From contig NZ_CP016793.1 of the NCBI RefSeq assembly GCF_001701025.1, positions 4,712,001 through 4,776,000 on the forward strand: a stretch of DNA of 64,000 nt, written 5' to 3'. Positions 54,136 through 63,147 of the stretch are shown here, one piece after another (within the stretch, counting starts at the first letter, position 1; the number at the start of each line of letters is the position of its first letter). The notes under the pieces are model-generated. The model saw only the letters and a list, made by a program, of their open reading frames with translations, searched no databases and was not told where the DNA came from. The position numbers and the translations under genes were made by a program. The stretch comes from Lentzea guizhouensis (GTDB taxonomy: Bacteria > Actinomycetota > Actinomycetes > Mycobacteriales > Pseudonocardiaceae).

Positions 54136-54165
54136 TTGACATTTCTGGTCTAGACCACATAGCGT
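54136..54165 (+). promoter_or_regulatory. Promoter with DasR-type (dre) palindrome in its spacer
   Basis: -35 TTGACA (54136-54141), 18-base spacer, -10 TAGCGT (54160-54165). The spacer contains the perfect 12-bp palindrome TGGTCTAGACCA (54146-54157), the core of the Streptomyces DasR binding site (consensus ACTGGTCTAGACCACT). Repressor bound here would block RNA polymerase. The downstream gene is the AraC-type regulator. Confidence 0.7.
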
Positions 54166-54173
54166 CAACGTCA

Positions 54174-54299
54174 GGACGCAACATCGTCCCTTGCCGGTGG
54201 GCGGGCGGAAGCCCCATTGGTGAGGAGCACGGCTCACTGGGTGGGCCTTCGCCGGCGGTGGCACGACTCCCACTCTCCCCGGGGTCGTTCCACCGCCGG
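54174..54299 (+). ncRNA. Structured leader upstream of AraC-type gene
   Basis: Between the promoter and the regulator gene: hairpin GGACG/CGTCC (54174-54189), then a strong 16-bp stem with one mismatch (54252-54267 with 54284-54299; CCGGCGGTGG/CCACCGCCGG outer part), 27 bases before the GTG. GCCGG at 54193 could pair instead with CCGGC at 54252, giving mutually exclusive folds as in attenuators. No known riboswitch class was recognised. Confidence 0.4.
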
Positions 54300-54326
54300 T
54301 GGCATGCGGACGTTTTACTGTGCCTC

Positions 54327-55277
54327 GTGCACACCCGGACCGTGGCGATCCACTACGTGCGCGCGGCCCTGCGCGCGTGCCCCCGCGCGGACGAGGTGCT
54401 CGCGGGGGCCGGCATCCCGGCCACGCTGCTCGCCGACGACCGGGCGCGCGTCACGCCGGCGCAGTACACGCGGCTCGTCCAGACGTTGTGGGAAGTGCTC
54501 GACGACGAGTTCATGGGCTTCGGGCCGCGACCGTCCAAACGCGGCACCTTCGCGATGATGTGCCTGCTCGCCGTGCACTGCCCGGACCTCGAGTCGGCGC
54601 TGCGCAGGGGCCTGGCCTTCTACGAGCTCTTCGACGAACCGCTCGACCTCGCCCTCGGCGACGGCACCTTCCGGCTGGACGTCCCCGGCGACGCCGACCA
54701 CTTCCTCACCGAGTCGCTGCTCGTGCTGTGGCACCGGTTCTCGTCGTGGCTGATCGGCCGCCGCATCCCGCTCACCGGCGCCACCTTCGCCTACCCGGAA
54801 CCCGCGCACGCCGGCGAGTACCACCTGATCTTCAGCTGCCCGCTCACGTTCGGCGCCGAGCACACGACCATCAGCTTCGACCCGAAGTTCCTGCGCATGC
54901 CGGTGGTCCAGGACGAGGCGGCGCTCAAGCGCTTCCTGCGGCACTCGCCCGCGGAGCTGTTGTCGCGCCGGGACTACGGCGCCGACACCGCGGGGCACGT
55001 CCGCCGCCTGCTGGGCAGCGGGGTCGGCGGCCTGGAGGCGGTCGCCGCACGGCTCGGGGTGAGCGCGCCCACGCTGCGGCGCAAGCTGGCGGCGGAGGGC
55101 ACGTCGTTCCGCGAGGTGCGCGAACAGCTGCTGCGCGACCAGGCCGTGGCGTCACTGGTGCGCGGGGGTGAGTCGGTGGAGGAACTGGCGCTGCGCCTCG
55201 GGTTCTCCGAGGCGAGCGCCTTCCACCGGGCCTTCAAGCGGTGGACCGGGTCGTCACCCGGCTCCTACCGCGCCTAG
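54327..55277 (+). CDS. AraC family transcriptional regulator
   Basis: About 316 residues. N-terminal arabinose-binding-like domain of the OruR type (AIHYVRAALRACPRADEVLA; KRGTFAMMCLLAVHCPDLES) and C-terminal AraC double HTH (VAARLGVSAPTLRRKLAAEG then ELALRLGFSEASAFHRAFKR). Such regulators often sense fatty or amino acid derivatives. GTG 54327 (HTRTVAIHYVRAAL) is chosen; GTG 54258 would place the start inside the hairpin. The beta-oxidation genes begin 540 bases further on the opposite strand and are possible targets. Confidence 0.9.
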   Translation: MHTRTVAIHYVRAALRACPRADEVLAGAGIPATLLADDRARVTPAQYTRLVQTLWEVLDDEFMGFGPRPSKRGTFAMMCLLAVHCPDLESALRRGLAFYELFDEPLDLALGDGTFRLDVPGDADHFLTESLLVLWHRFSSWLIGRRIPLTGATFAYPEPAHAGEYHLIFSCPLTFGAEHTTISFDPKFLRMPVVQDEAALKRFLRHSPAELLSRRDYGADTAGHVRRLLGSGVGGLEAVAARLGVSAPTLRRKLAAEGTSFREVREQLLRDQAVASLVRGGESVEELALRLGFSEASAFHRAFKRWTGSSPGSYRA

Positions 55278-55287
55278 GACGGCCGGG

Positions 55288-55791
55288 GTGTTCGGGTCGC
55301 GGACCGAGTTCGGTCTGGAGTTCCACGTCGAACGGGATCCAGGCCTGCTGTGCGTCGACGTCTTCGTCGGCGGGCTGCACGTGAACGGCTGGGACAACGC
55401 CTTCTACCCGCCGTTGCTGGTCAAGAAGCTCAAGGACGAGCTCGGCCGCTTTCGCGTGCCGGCCGCGCCTCCGGTGGGCTTCGTCTCGCCGGTCGAGGCG
55501 TTCCGCCTCGCCGAGGAGTGGACGAGCGACGACACCGGGCCAGGGGCGGAGTTCGGGAGGTGCGAGTTCCTGGAGTGGGGCGAGTGCACCGATGACGTGC
55601 TGGCGTTCGCCTTCCCCGACGGCGACCGCGTCCACCTCGCCTGCCGGACCCGCGGCGTCGGAGGCCCACCGGCGTCAGCGGTGGTGTCGATGAGCCGGCT
55701 GTCGCTCGTCGAGACGCTCGAGCAGGGCCTCGCCGTCGCCGAACGCGAGTGGGCGGCCCGGCTCGCCGCCCTGAAGGGCCCTCCGCCCTGA
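55288..55791 (+). CDS. Hypothetical protein, 167 residues
   Basis: GTG at 55288, 10 bases after the AraC stop, with AGGA upstream; probably co-transcribed with the regulator. Soluble, acidic, beta-rich start (FGLEFHVERDPGLLCVDVFVG) and a helical end (SLVETLEQGLAVAEREWAAR). No family recognised; similar proteins in actinobacteria are of unknown function. Confidence 0.7.
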   Translation: MFGSRTEFGLEFHVERDPGLLCVDVFVGGLHVNGWDNAFYPPLLVKKLKDELGRFRVPAAPPVGFVSPVEAFRLAEEWTSDDTGPGAEFGRCEFLEWGECTDDVLAFAFPDGDRVHLACRTRGVGGPPASAVVSMSRLSLVETLEQGLAVAEREWAARLAALKGPPP

Positions 55792-55810
55792 GACCCGCTC
55801 AGGGCGGAGG
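55780..55810. terminator. Shared terminator between convergent genes
   Basis: Perfect 12-bp stem CCTCCGCCCTGA/TCAGGGCGGAGG with 7-nt loop. Overlaps the stop of the 55288 gene and lies 9 bases from the fadB stop. Confidence 0.8.
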
Positions 55811-55818
55811 ACACGGCC

Positions 55819-57864
55819 TCAGAACCTGTCGCGCTCCCGCAGCGACGCCGACGGCCGGAACCGCTCGCCGTAGGTGTCCGCGAGGTAGTCCGCCCGCTCC
55901 ACGAACGCCTGCACGCCGCAGGAGTTGATGAACTGCAGCGTGCCACCGCTCCACGGCGCGAAGCCGAACCCGAAGATCGAGCCGATGTTCGCGTCCGCCA
56001 CCGACGTCAGCACGCCCTCGTCCAGGCACCGCACGGTTTCCAGTGCCTGCACGAACAGCAGCCGGTCGCGGACGTCCTGTTCGGACACACCGGCGTCGGC
56101 CTTCGCGTACCGGGTCGTGAGCTCGGGCCACAGGAACTTCCTCGACCCGTCCGAGGGGTACTCGTAGAAGCCCGCGCCACCCGACTTGCCGGTGCGCCCC
56201 AGCGAGACCATCTCGCGGATCAGGTCGTACGCGGGGCTGTCCGACACCAGCGACGGGTCGTCGGCGAGCGTCTGGTCGTGGATCTTCAGCTGCAGCGTCA
56301 GCGTCACCTCGTCCGACACCGCCAGCGGGCCCACGGCCATGCCGGCCTTCTTCGCCACGTTCTCGATCAACGCGGGTGCCACGCCCTCGGCCAGCATCGT
56401 GATCGCCTCGATCACGTACGTGCCGAACGTCCGGGAGGTGTAGAACCCGCGCGAGTCGTTGACCACGATCGGCGTCTTCCCGATCTGCCGCACGTAGTCC
56501 AGCGCGCGCTGGAGCGTCTCCTCCGACGTCTTCTCGCCGCGGATGATCTCCACGAGCCGCATCTTCGGCACCGGCGAGAAGAAGTGCAGGCCGATGAACC
56601 GCTCCGGCGCGGACACCGCCGACGCGAGCCCGGTGATCGGCAACGTCGACGTGTTCGACGCGATCACGGCGTCCGGCAGCGCGGCGGACTCCGCCGCGGG
56701 CAGCACCTTGTTCTTCAGCTCGCGGTTCTCGAAGACGGCCTCGATGACCAGGTCGCAGCCCGCGAGGTCGTCGTCGGAGTCGGTCGGCGTGATGCCTTCC
56801 AGGCCCTGAGCGCCCTTCTGGGCGGACTCCAGGGTCACGTCCTTCAGAACCACCTCGATGCCCGCCTTCGCGGACACCTCGGCGATCCCGGCGCCCATCA
56901 TGCCCGCGCCCAGCACGCCGAGCTTCGCCACGCGCCTGCCCGCCGCCGACGCCCGGCCGTTGACCTCGTTGAGGTTGAACCAGAACGCCGTGATCATGTT
57001 CTTCGAGACCTGGCCGGACGCCAGCTCCACGAAGTAGCGGCCCTCGATCTTCAGCGCGGTGTCGAAGTCGACGTACGCGCCCTCGACCGCGGTGGCCATG
57101 ATCTTCTCCGGCGCCGGGTACCCGCCGTGCGACTTCTTGCGCAGCACGGCCGGTGCGGCACCCAGCAGGCCGTAGCTGGTGGGGTCGCCGAACTTCAGGT
57201 CCGGCACACCGGCGCCCTGCACGTCCCACGGCTGCACGGGCGCGGGATTCGCCTTGATCCACGCACGGGCCTCGGAGATCAGCTCCTCGCGCGTGGGGAC
57301 CAGCTGGTGCACGATCCCGGCCTGCAGCGCGCGTTCCGGCCGCAGCTGCTTGCCCTCCATGAGCAACGGCAACGCCTTCTGCACGCCCAGCAGCCGCACC
57401 ATGCGCGTCACGCCACCGCCGCCGGGCAGCAGGCCCAGCGTCGCCTCCGGCAGGCCGACGCGGATGCTGTTATCGTCCAGCAGGATCCGGCGGTGCGCGG
57501 CCAGCGCGATCTCGAACCCGCCGCCGAGCGCGGTGCCGTTGATGGCGGCCACGACGGGCTTGCCGAGCTTCTCCAGCCGGCGCAGCTGCGACTTGAGCTC
57601 CTCGACGCCCTCCAGCGCCTGGGAGGCGTTCTCCGGCGTGATCGCGATCAGCACGTTGAGGTCGCCGCCGGCGAAGAACGTCTTCTTTGCGGACGTGATG
57701 ACGACGCCGGTGATCTCGTCAGCTTCGAGCTTTGTGACGGCGTCGCCCATCAGCTCGCGGTACTCGTCGTTCATCACGTTGGCGGAGCCGGACATGTCCA
57801 TCGTCAGGGTGACGATGCCGTCGGCGTCCTTGTCGTAGTGGAACGTGCCAGCGGAAGTGGACAC
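55819..57864 (-). CDS. fadB: Fatty oxidation protein: enoyl-CoA hydratase / 3-hydroxyacyl-CoA dehydrogenase
   Basis: 681-residue multifunctional beta-oxidation enzyme. The N-terminal hydratase domain (about 1-190) carries both catalytic Glu (GGGFEIALAAHRR, VGLPEATLGLLPG). The NAD-binding domain starts at GVLGAGMMGAGIAEVSAKAG (about 315) and the dehydrogenase His lies in FIGLHFFSPVPKMRLVEI. A C-terminal 3HCDH domain contains YDLIREMVSLGRTGKSGGAG. Hydrates enoyl-CoA and oxidises 3-hydroxyacyl-CoA. It follows the thiolase gene after three bases, the usual FadA-FadB complex pair. Confidence 0.95.
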   Translation of the reverse strand: MSTSAGTFHYDKDADGIVTLTMDMSGSANVMNDEYRELMGDAVTKLEADEITGVVITSAKKTFFAGGDLNVLIAITPENASQALEGVEELKSQLRRLEKLGKPVVAAINGTALGGGFEIALAAHRRILLDDNSIRVGLPEATLGLLPGGGGVTRMVRLLGVQKALPLLMEGKQLRPERALQAGIVHQLVPTREELISEARAWIKANPAPVQPWDVQGAGVPDLKFGDPTSYGLLGAAPAVLRKKSHGGYPAPEKIMATAVEGAYVDFDTALKIEGRYFVELASGQVSKNMITAFWFNLNEVNGRASAAGRRVAKLGVLGAGMMGAGIAEVSAKAGIEVVLKDVTLESAQKGAQGLEGITPTDSDDDLAGCDLVIEAVFENRELKNKVLPAAESAALPDAVIASNTSTLPITGLASAVSAPERFIGLHFFSPVPKMRLVEIIRGEKTSEETLQRALDYVRQIGKTPIVVNDSRGFYTSRTFGTYVIEAITMLAEGVAPALIENVAKKAGMAVGPLAVSDEVTLTLQLKIHDQTLADDPSLVSDSPAYDLIREMVSLGRTGKSGGAGFYEYPSDGSRKFLWPELTTRYAKADAGVSEQDVRDRLLFVQALETVRCLDEGVLTSVADANIGSIFGFGFAPWSGGTLQFINSCGVQAFVERADYLADTYGERFRPSASLRERDRF

Positions 57865-57867
57865 AGG

Positions 57868-59070
57868 TCAGACCCTCTCGATGATCGTCGCGATGCCCAT
57901 GCCGCCGCCCACGCACAACGTGGCCAGGCCGCGGCGCAGGTCCCGCCGCTCCAGCTCGTCCAGCAGCGTGCCCAGGATCATGCAGCCGGTCGCGCCCAGC
58001 GGGTGGCCCAGCGCGATCGCGCCGCCGTTGACGTTGACCTTGTCCTCGGGGATGTCCATGTCCCGCAGGAACTTCAGCACCACCGACGAGAACGCCTCGT
58101 TGACCTCGAACAGGTCGATGTCCTCCACCGAGAGCCCGGCCCGGTCGAGCGCCTTGCGCGCGGACGGCGCCGGTCCGGTCAGCATGATCGTCGGCTCGGT
58201 GCCCACCACGGCGACGGACACGATCCGCGCCCGCGGCGTGAGGCCCAGCGACTGCCCGGCGGCGGCGGAGCCGATCAGCATGGCCGCCGCGCCGTCGACG
58301 ATCTGCGAGGAGTTGCCCGGCGTGTGCACGTGCCGGATGCGCTCGACGGTGGGGTAGCGGTCGATCGCGACGGTGTCGTAGCCGAGGTCGCCGTGGAACT
58401 GGAAGCTGGGCTTGAGCCCGCCCAGCGACTCCACGGTGGACTCGGGGCGGATCGTCTCGTCCTCCTTGAGCACCACCGTGCCGTTCTGGTCGACGACCGG
58501 CACCACGGACCGTTCGAAGAAGCCGTTCTTCTGCGCCTCGAACGCCTTCGCGTGCGACCGGGCGGCCCACGCGTCGACGTCCGTGCGCGAGAAGCCCTCC
58601 AGCGTCGCGATCAGGTCGGCCGACACGCCCTGCGGCACGAAGGACAGGTCGAAGTTGGTGGCCGGGTCGATCGCCCACGCACCACCGTCGGACCCCATCG
58701 GCACCCGCGACATCGACTCGACGCCACCGGCCACCACCAGGTCCTCGAACCCGGAGGCGACCTTCGCGGCCGCCAGGTTCACCGACTCCAGGCCGGAGGC
58801 GCAGAACCGGTTGAGCTGCACACCGGCCGGCCGCTGGTCCCAGCCGGCGGCCAGCACCGCGGCACGGGCGATGTCGCCGCCCTGCTCGCCGATCGGGGAC
58901 ACCACGCCCAACACGACGTCGTCCACCGAGGAGGTGTCGAGGGAGTTGCGCTCGGACAGCGCGCGCAGCACACCGGCGGCCAGCTCGACGGGCCGCACGC
59001 TGTGCAGCGACCCGCGCTTGCCCTTGCCACGGGGCGTGCGCACCGCGTCGAAGATCAAGGCTTCGCTCAT
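57868..59070 (-). CDS. fadA: Acetyl-CoA acyltransferase (thiolase)
   Basis: 400-residue thiolase completing beta-oxidation by cleaving 3-ketoacyl-CoA. Active-site Cys in [17 protein letters not shown], His in [17 protein letters not shown] and second Cys in [35 protein letters not shown] is the N-terminus, from ATG at 59070. Transcribed before fadB with 3 bases between them; the GNAT gene lies upstream on the same strand. Confidence 0.96.
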   Translation of the reverse strand: MSEALIFDAVRTPRGKGKRGSLHSVRPVELAAGVLRALSERNSLDTSSVDDVVLGVVSPIGEQGGDIARAAVLAAGWDQRPAGVQLNRFCASGLESVNLAAAKVASGFEDLVVAGGVESMSRVPMGSDGGAWAIDPATNFDLSFVPQGVSADLIATLEGFSRTDVDAWAARSHAKAFEAQKNGFFERSVVPVVDQNGTVVLKEDETIRPESTVESLGGLKPSFQFHGDLGYDTVAIDRYPTVERIRHVHTPGNSSQIVDGAAAMLIGSAAAGQSLGLTPRARIVSVAVVGTEPTIMLTGPAPSARKALDRAGLSVEDIDLFEVNEAFSSVVLKFLRDMDIPEDKVNVNGGAIALGHPLGATGCMILGTLLDELERRDLRRGLATLCVGGGMGIATIIERV

Positions 59071-59126
59071 GGCACCCACGCTAGGACGGCTGCGCTGACC
59101 TGGCCATGACCGTGGAGGGTGACCGA

Positions 59127-59561
59127 TTAGCTCAACAGGTGCTCCATGTACTCGGGTTCATCGGTGTCGACGAACCCGAGTCGTTCGTAGAGCCGCCGCG
59201 CGGGCAGGTTGTCGTCGTAGATGTGCAGCCGCACGACCTTCCAGCCGTCCTGCGCCGCCCACGCCAGCACGGCTCCGACCAGCGCTTCCCCGACGCCGCG
59301 ACCCCGGTGGGAGCTGCGCACCCACATCGAGAACAGCTCCAGGCCGGTGGGCTTGGTCATCGCGCCGACCAGCCCGACCGGACCGGGGTCGAGCGCCACG
59401 AGCTTGAGCCCCCGCTCGACCGACTCCCGCCAGTCGTCCTCGGTGTAGGCCTGCTCACGGGCCAGCGTCGACCCGAACCCGCCGGGGTCGGTGGCGAGCG
59501 CCTCCAGCCGGGCGTCGCGCCACCACCGCCAGTCCTCCGGCCGCACCTCGTGGATCCGCAT
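59127..59561 (-). CDS. GNAT family N-acetyltransferase
   Basis: 144 residues, one GNAT domain: [20 protein letters not shown] at the start, acetyl-CoA loop [20 protein letters not shown], and end [23 protein letters not shown] at 59561. Situated upstream of the thiolase gene on the same strand (56 bases), divergent from the acyl-CoA dehydrogenase. Substrate unknown. Confidence 0.9.
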   Translation of the reverse strand: MRIHEVRPEDWRWWRDARLEALATDPGGFGSTLAREQAYTEDDWRESVERGLKLVALDPGPVGLVGAMTKPTGLELFSMWVRSSHRGRGVGEALVGAVLAWAAQDGWKVVRLHIYDDNLPARRLYERLGFVDTDEPEYMEHLLS

Positions 59562-59668
59562 ACCGAGCAGTCTGTCGGACCGGGGTGGTTTTTTCGCTCA
59601 GTTTTTCGGGTGACGGGCAGGCGCGGCGGTCATGGCGTGGACCACCCGCCGGTGGTTTCGTTGACCGC

Positions 59669-60805
59669 ATGGGAGAGCGCCGATCGCGGTGGATGGACAG
59701 CGACCTGGACCAGTTGCGCCAGCTCGCGCGCACGTTCATGGAGAAGGAGGTCGTGCCGAACCAGGAACGCTTCGCCGAGCAGAAGCAGGTCGACCGCGAG
59801 CTCTGGACCAAGGCGGGTGAGCTCGGGTTGCTGTGCCTGAGCATCCCCGAGGAGTACGGCGGCGGTGGCGGCACGTTCGCGCACGAGGCCGTGCTGCTCG
59901 AAGAACAGGCACGCGCCGGCGACAGCTCGTGGGGCAACAGCGTGCACAGCGGGATCGTGGCGCACTACCTGAACTCCTACGGCACCGAAGAGCAGAAGCT
60001 GCGCTGGCTGCCCAAGCTCGCGTCCGGCGAGTACGTCGGCGCGATCGCGATGTCGGAACCGGGCGCGGGCTCGGACCTGCAGGCGATCCGCACCAAGGCG
60101 ATCCGCGACGGCGACGAGTACGTCATCAACGGCTCCAAGACGTTCATCACCAACGGCGTGCAGGCCGACCTGGTCATCGTCGTCGCGAAGACCGACCCGG
60201 CCCAGGGTGCTCAGGGCATCTCGCTGCTCGTGGTCGAGCACGACATCCGGCGCGGCCGCACGCTCGACAAGGTCGGCATGAAGGGCCAGGACACCGCCGA
60301 GCTGTTCTTCGACGACGTCCGGGTGCCCGCGGAGAACCTGCTGGGCGGCCAGGAGGGCATGGGCTTCATCCAGCTCATGCAGCAGCTGCCGCAGGAACGG
60401 TTGATCATCGGCGTCTGCTGCATCGCGGGCATCGAGGCCGCGGTCGACGTGACGTTGAAGTACGTGCGGGAGCGCACGGCGTTCGGCAAGGAGCTGATCA
60501 AGTTCCAGAACACCCGCTTCAAGCTCGCCGAGTGCGCCACCGAGGCAGCCGTGACCAGGGCGTTCATCGACGAGTGCATCGAGAAGCACCTCAAGGCCGA
60601 GCTCGACGTGCCGACCGCGGCGATGGCCAAGTGGTGGGCCAGCGACCGGCTGGGCAAGGTCGTCGACGAGTGCGTGCAGCTCTTCGGCGGCTACGGCTAC
60701 ATGAACGAGTACCCGATCGCACGCGCCTGGACCGACGCCCGCGTGCAGCGGATCTACGGCGGGACGAACGAGATCATGAAGGAAATCATCGCGAGGTCCC
60801 TGTGA
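59669..60805 (+). CDS. Acyl-CoA dehydrogenase
   Basis: FAD enzyme introducing the trans-2 double bond in acyl-CoA, 378 residues. Standard segments: EEYGGGGGTFAHEAVLLEEQ, AIAMSEPGAGSDLQAIRTKA, and the catalytic Glu in RIYGGTNEIMKEIIARSL. ATG 59669 chosen; ATG 59693 is possible. Its stop overlaps the CoA-transferase start (GTGA), so the two form an operon that may handle branched or methylated acyl chains. Confidence 0.95.
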   Translation: MGERRSRWMDSDLDQLRQLARTFMEKEVVPNQERFAEQKQVDRELWTKAGELGLLCLSIPEEYGGGGGTFAHEAVLLEEQARAGDSSWGNSVHSGIVAHYLNSYGTEEQKLRWLPKLASGEYVGAIAMSEPGAGSDLQAIRTKAIRDGDEYVINGSKTFITNGVQADLVIVVAKTDPAQGAQGISLLVVEHDIRRGRTLDKVGMKGQDTAELFFDDVRVPAENLLGGQEGMGFIQLMQQLPQERLIIGVCCIAGIEAAVDVTLKYVRERTAFGKELIKFQNTRFKLAECATEAAVTRAFIDECIEKHLKAELDVPTAAMAKWWASDRLGKVVDECVQLFGGYGYMNEYPIARAWTDARVQRIYGGTNEIMKEIIARSL

Positions 60806-61974
60806 GCACTCCCTCCGGGACCACTCCTCCTGGGACCACTCCTCCTTCCGGGACCGGCCCGCTGGCGGGGCTGAAGGTCGTCGAGCTCGCGGGTCTCGCG
60901 CCGGCGCCGTTCGGCTGCATGGTGCTCGCCGACCTGGGCGCGGACGTGGTCCAGGTGCACAAGCCGGGCAGCCACCCGGCCGTGCCCGGCGACTTCCTCG
61001 GCCGCAACCGGCGCTCGGTCGCGATCGACACCCGCACGCCGGAGGGCGCCGAGCTGGTGCTGCAGCTCGTCGAACGCTCGGACGTGCTGGTCGAGGGCTT
61101 CCGGCCGGGCGTCACCGAACGGCTCGGCATCGGACCGGCGCAGTGCCTCGCCCGCAACCCGCGCCTCATCTACGGGCGCATGACCGGGTGGGGCCAGGAC
61201 GGGCCGCTCGCCGACCGCGCCGGGCACGACATCAACTACATCGCCGTCGCGGGTGCGCTGGAGCCGCTCGGCCGCGCCGGCGGGCCGCCGTCGTTCCCGG
61301 TCAACCTGCTCGGCGACTTCGGCGGGGGAGGGCTGCTGCTGGCCCTCGGTGTGCTCGCCGCGCTGTATGAAAGGGAACGCTCCGGGCGTGGCCAGGTCGT
61401 GGACGCGGCCATGGTCGACGGGGCCGCGTTGCTGACGACGTTCCTGCACGGGATGAGGAACGCGGGCATGTGGACCGGCGGGCGCGGCGAGAACATGCTC
61501 GACGGCGGGGTGCCGTTCTACGACGTCTACGAGGCCGCCGACGGGAAGTACGTGGCCATCGGCGCGCTGGAGGAGAAGTTCTACGCCGACCTGGTGCGCG
61601 TGCTGGGCCTGGCGGACGCACCGTCGCGCAACGACCCGGCCAAGTGGCCTGAGCTGCGGGAACACATCGCGGCGGCGGTGAAGACGCGCACGCGGGACGA
61701 GTGGGCGGACCTCGCGCGGGACACGGACGCGTGCCTGGCGCCGGTGCTCAGCCCCGCCGAGGCGGCACGGCACCCGTACAACGAGGAGCGGGCCACGTTC
61801 GTGGACGTCTCCGGTGCGGCGCACCCGGCGCCGGCCCCCCGGTTCGGCCGCACCCCGGCGGGAGTTCCGACGCCTCCCGTGGCGATCGGAATGAACACCC
61901 GGGAAGTGCTTGCCGACATGGGTGTGGCGGAAGCCCGAATTGTGGAACTGCACCGGGCAGGAGTAATTGCGTGA
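60802..61974 (+). CDS. CaiB/BaiF CoA-transferase, alpha-methylacyl-CoA racemase-like
   Basis: 390-residue family III CoA-transferase. The racemase-like form has a conserved start GPLAGLKVVELAGLAPAPFG, the EGFRPGVTERLGIGP segment, YGRMTGWGQDGPLADRAGHD with the catalytic-region His/Asp, and NYIAVAGALEPLGRAGG. Alpha-methylacyl-CoA racemase converts 2R- to 2S-methylacyl-CoA so that branched chains can enter beta-oxidation; fits the operon with the dehydrogenase. A 16-residue N-terminal extension (STPSGTTPPGTTPPSGT) comes from a duplicated 15-bp unit and is not seen in the family core. Confidence 0.93.
   Translation: MSTPSGTTPPGTTPPSGTGPLAGLKVVELAGLAPAPFGCMVLADLGADVVQVHKPGSHPAVPGDFLGRNRRSVAIDTRTPEGAELVLQLVERSDVLVEGFRPGVTERLGIGPAQCLARNPRLIYGRMTGWGQDGPLADRAGHDINYIAVAGALEPLGRAGGPPSFPVNLLGDFGGGGLLLALGVLAALYERERSGRGQVVDAAMVDGAALLTTFLHGMRNAGMWTGGRGENMLDGGVPFYDVYEAADGKYVAIGALEEKFYADLVRVLGLADAPSRNDPAKWPELREHIAAAVKTRTRDEWADLARDTDACLAPVLSPAEAARHPYNEERATFVDVSGAAHPAPAPRFGRTPAGVPTPPVAIGMNTREVLADMGVAEARIVELHRAGVIA
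60817..60846 (+). repeat. Tandem 15-bp repeat in CoA-transferase 5' end
   Basis: Two exact copies of GGGACCACTCCTCCT, in frame, encode the repeat GTTPP. A third partial copy (GGGACC) follows. Confidence 0.85.
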
Positions 61975-62311
61975 ACGTTCGGGTGCACATTAATTAAGGC
62001 ATCGCGCTGTGACGGAGCGTGATGCGGCGTGGTCGGCATCCGGGTGAGGCCCGGTGCAACAGTCTCGGGTCCAGGCTGTGGGATTCGAGGGATCTCGTGT
62101 TCACCTCGTGCCCAGGACATCGGCGCTGGACAGGGACCTCTTTAGCCTCCATTCGGGTGACGTCCGCCCCGGTGCAGGCGTGCGGGGGCGGCTGATCCCT
62201 CGACGTGTTTGGCGTGGTGCTTGTTCATCGCACGGGTGAATGGGGGACCATGTCGGGTGACACGGGCGGTCAGCCGCCCCACCTGTGAGCGACATGGACG
62301 GAGAGGGACCT
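61975..62311 (+). other. 337-base leader region, no gene recognised
   Basis: Non-coding by frame and codon pattern. Contains short inverted repeats (CCGGG/CCCGG near 62040-62055; GGCGG/CCGCC near 62265-62278) and a relatively AT-rich start (ACATTAATTAAGG). I could not match it to a known riboswitch. It precedes a small conserved membrane protein gene and may be its long 5' leader. Confidence 0.3.
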
Positions 62312-62491
62312 GTGAACCTCAAGAAGGTGCTAGTGCTGGCGGGCGTCGCGCTGGTGCTGTTCCTCCTGATCACCCAGCCGGAGGAGTCGGCGAGCGCCGT
62401 GCAGACGGTCCTCGGCTGGCTGCGGCAGGGAGCGGAGTCGATCATCACCTTCATCAGGAGCCTCTTCGGCACGGCGGCCCCCGTCGCCTAG
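62312..62491 (+). CDS. Small conserved actinobacterial membrane protein
   Basis: 59 residues. GTG at 62312 with GGAGAGGGA just upstream. One membrane helix (VLVLAGVALVLFLLI), then ESASAVQTVLGWLRQGAESI and an amphipathic C-terminal helix ITFIRSLFG. Short proteins of this pattern are widespread in actinobacteria; function unknown. Confidence 0.78.
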   Translation: MNLKKVLVLAGVALVLFLLITQPEESASAVQTVLGWLRQGAESIITFIRSLFGTAAPVA

Positions 62492-62655
62492 TGACGGTGG
62501 GTGATCCTCGGCCGTTCGCGTTGAGCCGGATGGGTGGAATGAGGCCAATCACGCACTGGTAACGGGTGTTCTGGGGATTCAGGGTCTGGCGATTGTCAGA
62601 CCTACCGAATACCTTCCGCTGCAATGGCCGATCCCCGACCGACGAGGAGGCATGG

Positions 62656-63147
62656 ATGGTCGAGGACTCCGGGGTCCACGAGCTGTTGCAGCAGTGGGCG
62701 GCTGAACGGTCTGATGACGCAGAGATGCAGGAGGTGAACCGGATCAAGAACGCGTGGCTCGCGGAGGCTCCCCCCTCGGCGCCCGGCATCCCCGTGCAGC
62801 GGGGAGGCAGGAGTGGGCCGCGTGGCTTGGTCAAGGTCGACTCGGCGGATCCGGCCTACGTGGCCGCGATGCGCAAGCGGGCGCCGGAGGCACCCGAGGC
62901 ACTGCTCGCCGCCGCGGCGAGCTACTGGCAGCTGGTGGGCGACGTCGCCGAGGCCGAGCAGTGGTGGGACGCGGGCATCAGCCCGTTGGACCAGCGCGCG
63001 CTCGACTACCGCGCGGCGGGTCTGTCTCCTGCCGATCTCGGGAGGCGCCTGGGACCGATGACGGTTCTCCAGCACCTTCGCCGCGGTTCCGCCGCGGCCT
63101 GGTGCGTCGCACGTCTGCAGAGGCAGCGCCGGGACGGCGTGGCGTAG
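62656..63147 (+). CDS. Hypothetical protein, 163 residues
   Basis: ATG at 62656 after GAGGAGG (62644-62650); an ATG at 62652 is in another frame. Soluble, helical, with ALDYRAAGLSPADLGRRLGP near the C-terminus, which looks HTH-like, followed by a basic end (RLQRQRRDG). A regulatory or scaffold role is possible, but no family was recognised. Confidence 0.7.
   Translation: MVEDSGVHELLQQWAAERSDDAEMQEVNRIKNAWLAEAPPSAPGIPVQRGGRSGPRGLVKVDSADPAYVAAMRKRAPEAPEALLAAAASYWQLVGDVAEAEQWWDAGISPLDQRALDYRAAGLSPADLGRRLGPMTVLQHLRRGSAAAWCVARLQRQRRDGVA

Noticed and set aside
56278..59109. Plus-strand 940-codon frame opposite fadBA
   Set aside because: Antisense shadow; both catalytic enzymes are clear on the minus strand.
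61975..62311. Possible cobalamin or c-di-AMP riboswitch in the long leader
   Set aside because: None of the conserved core boxes of these classes could be found by eye.
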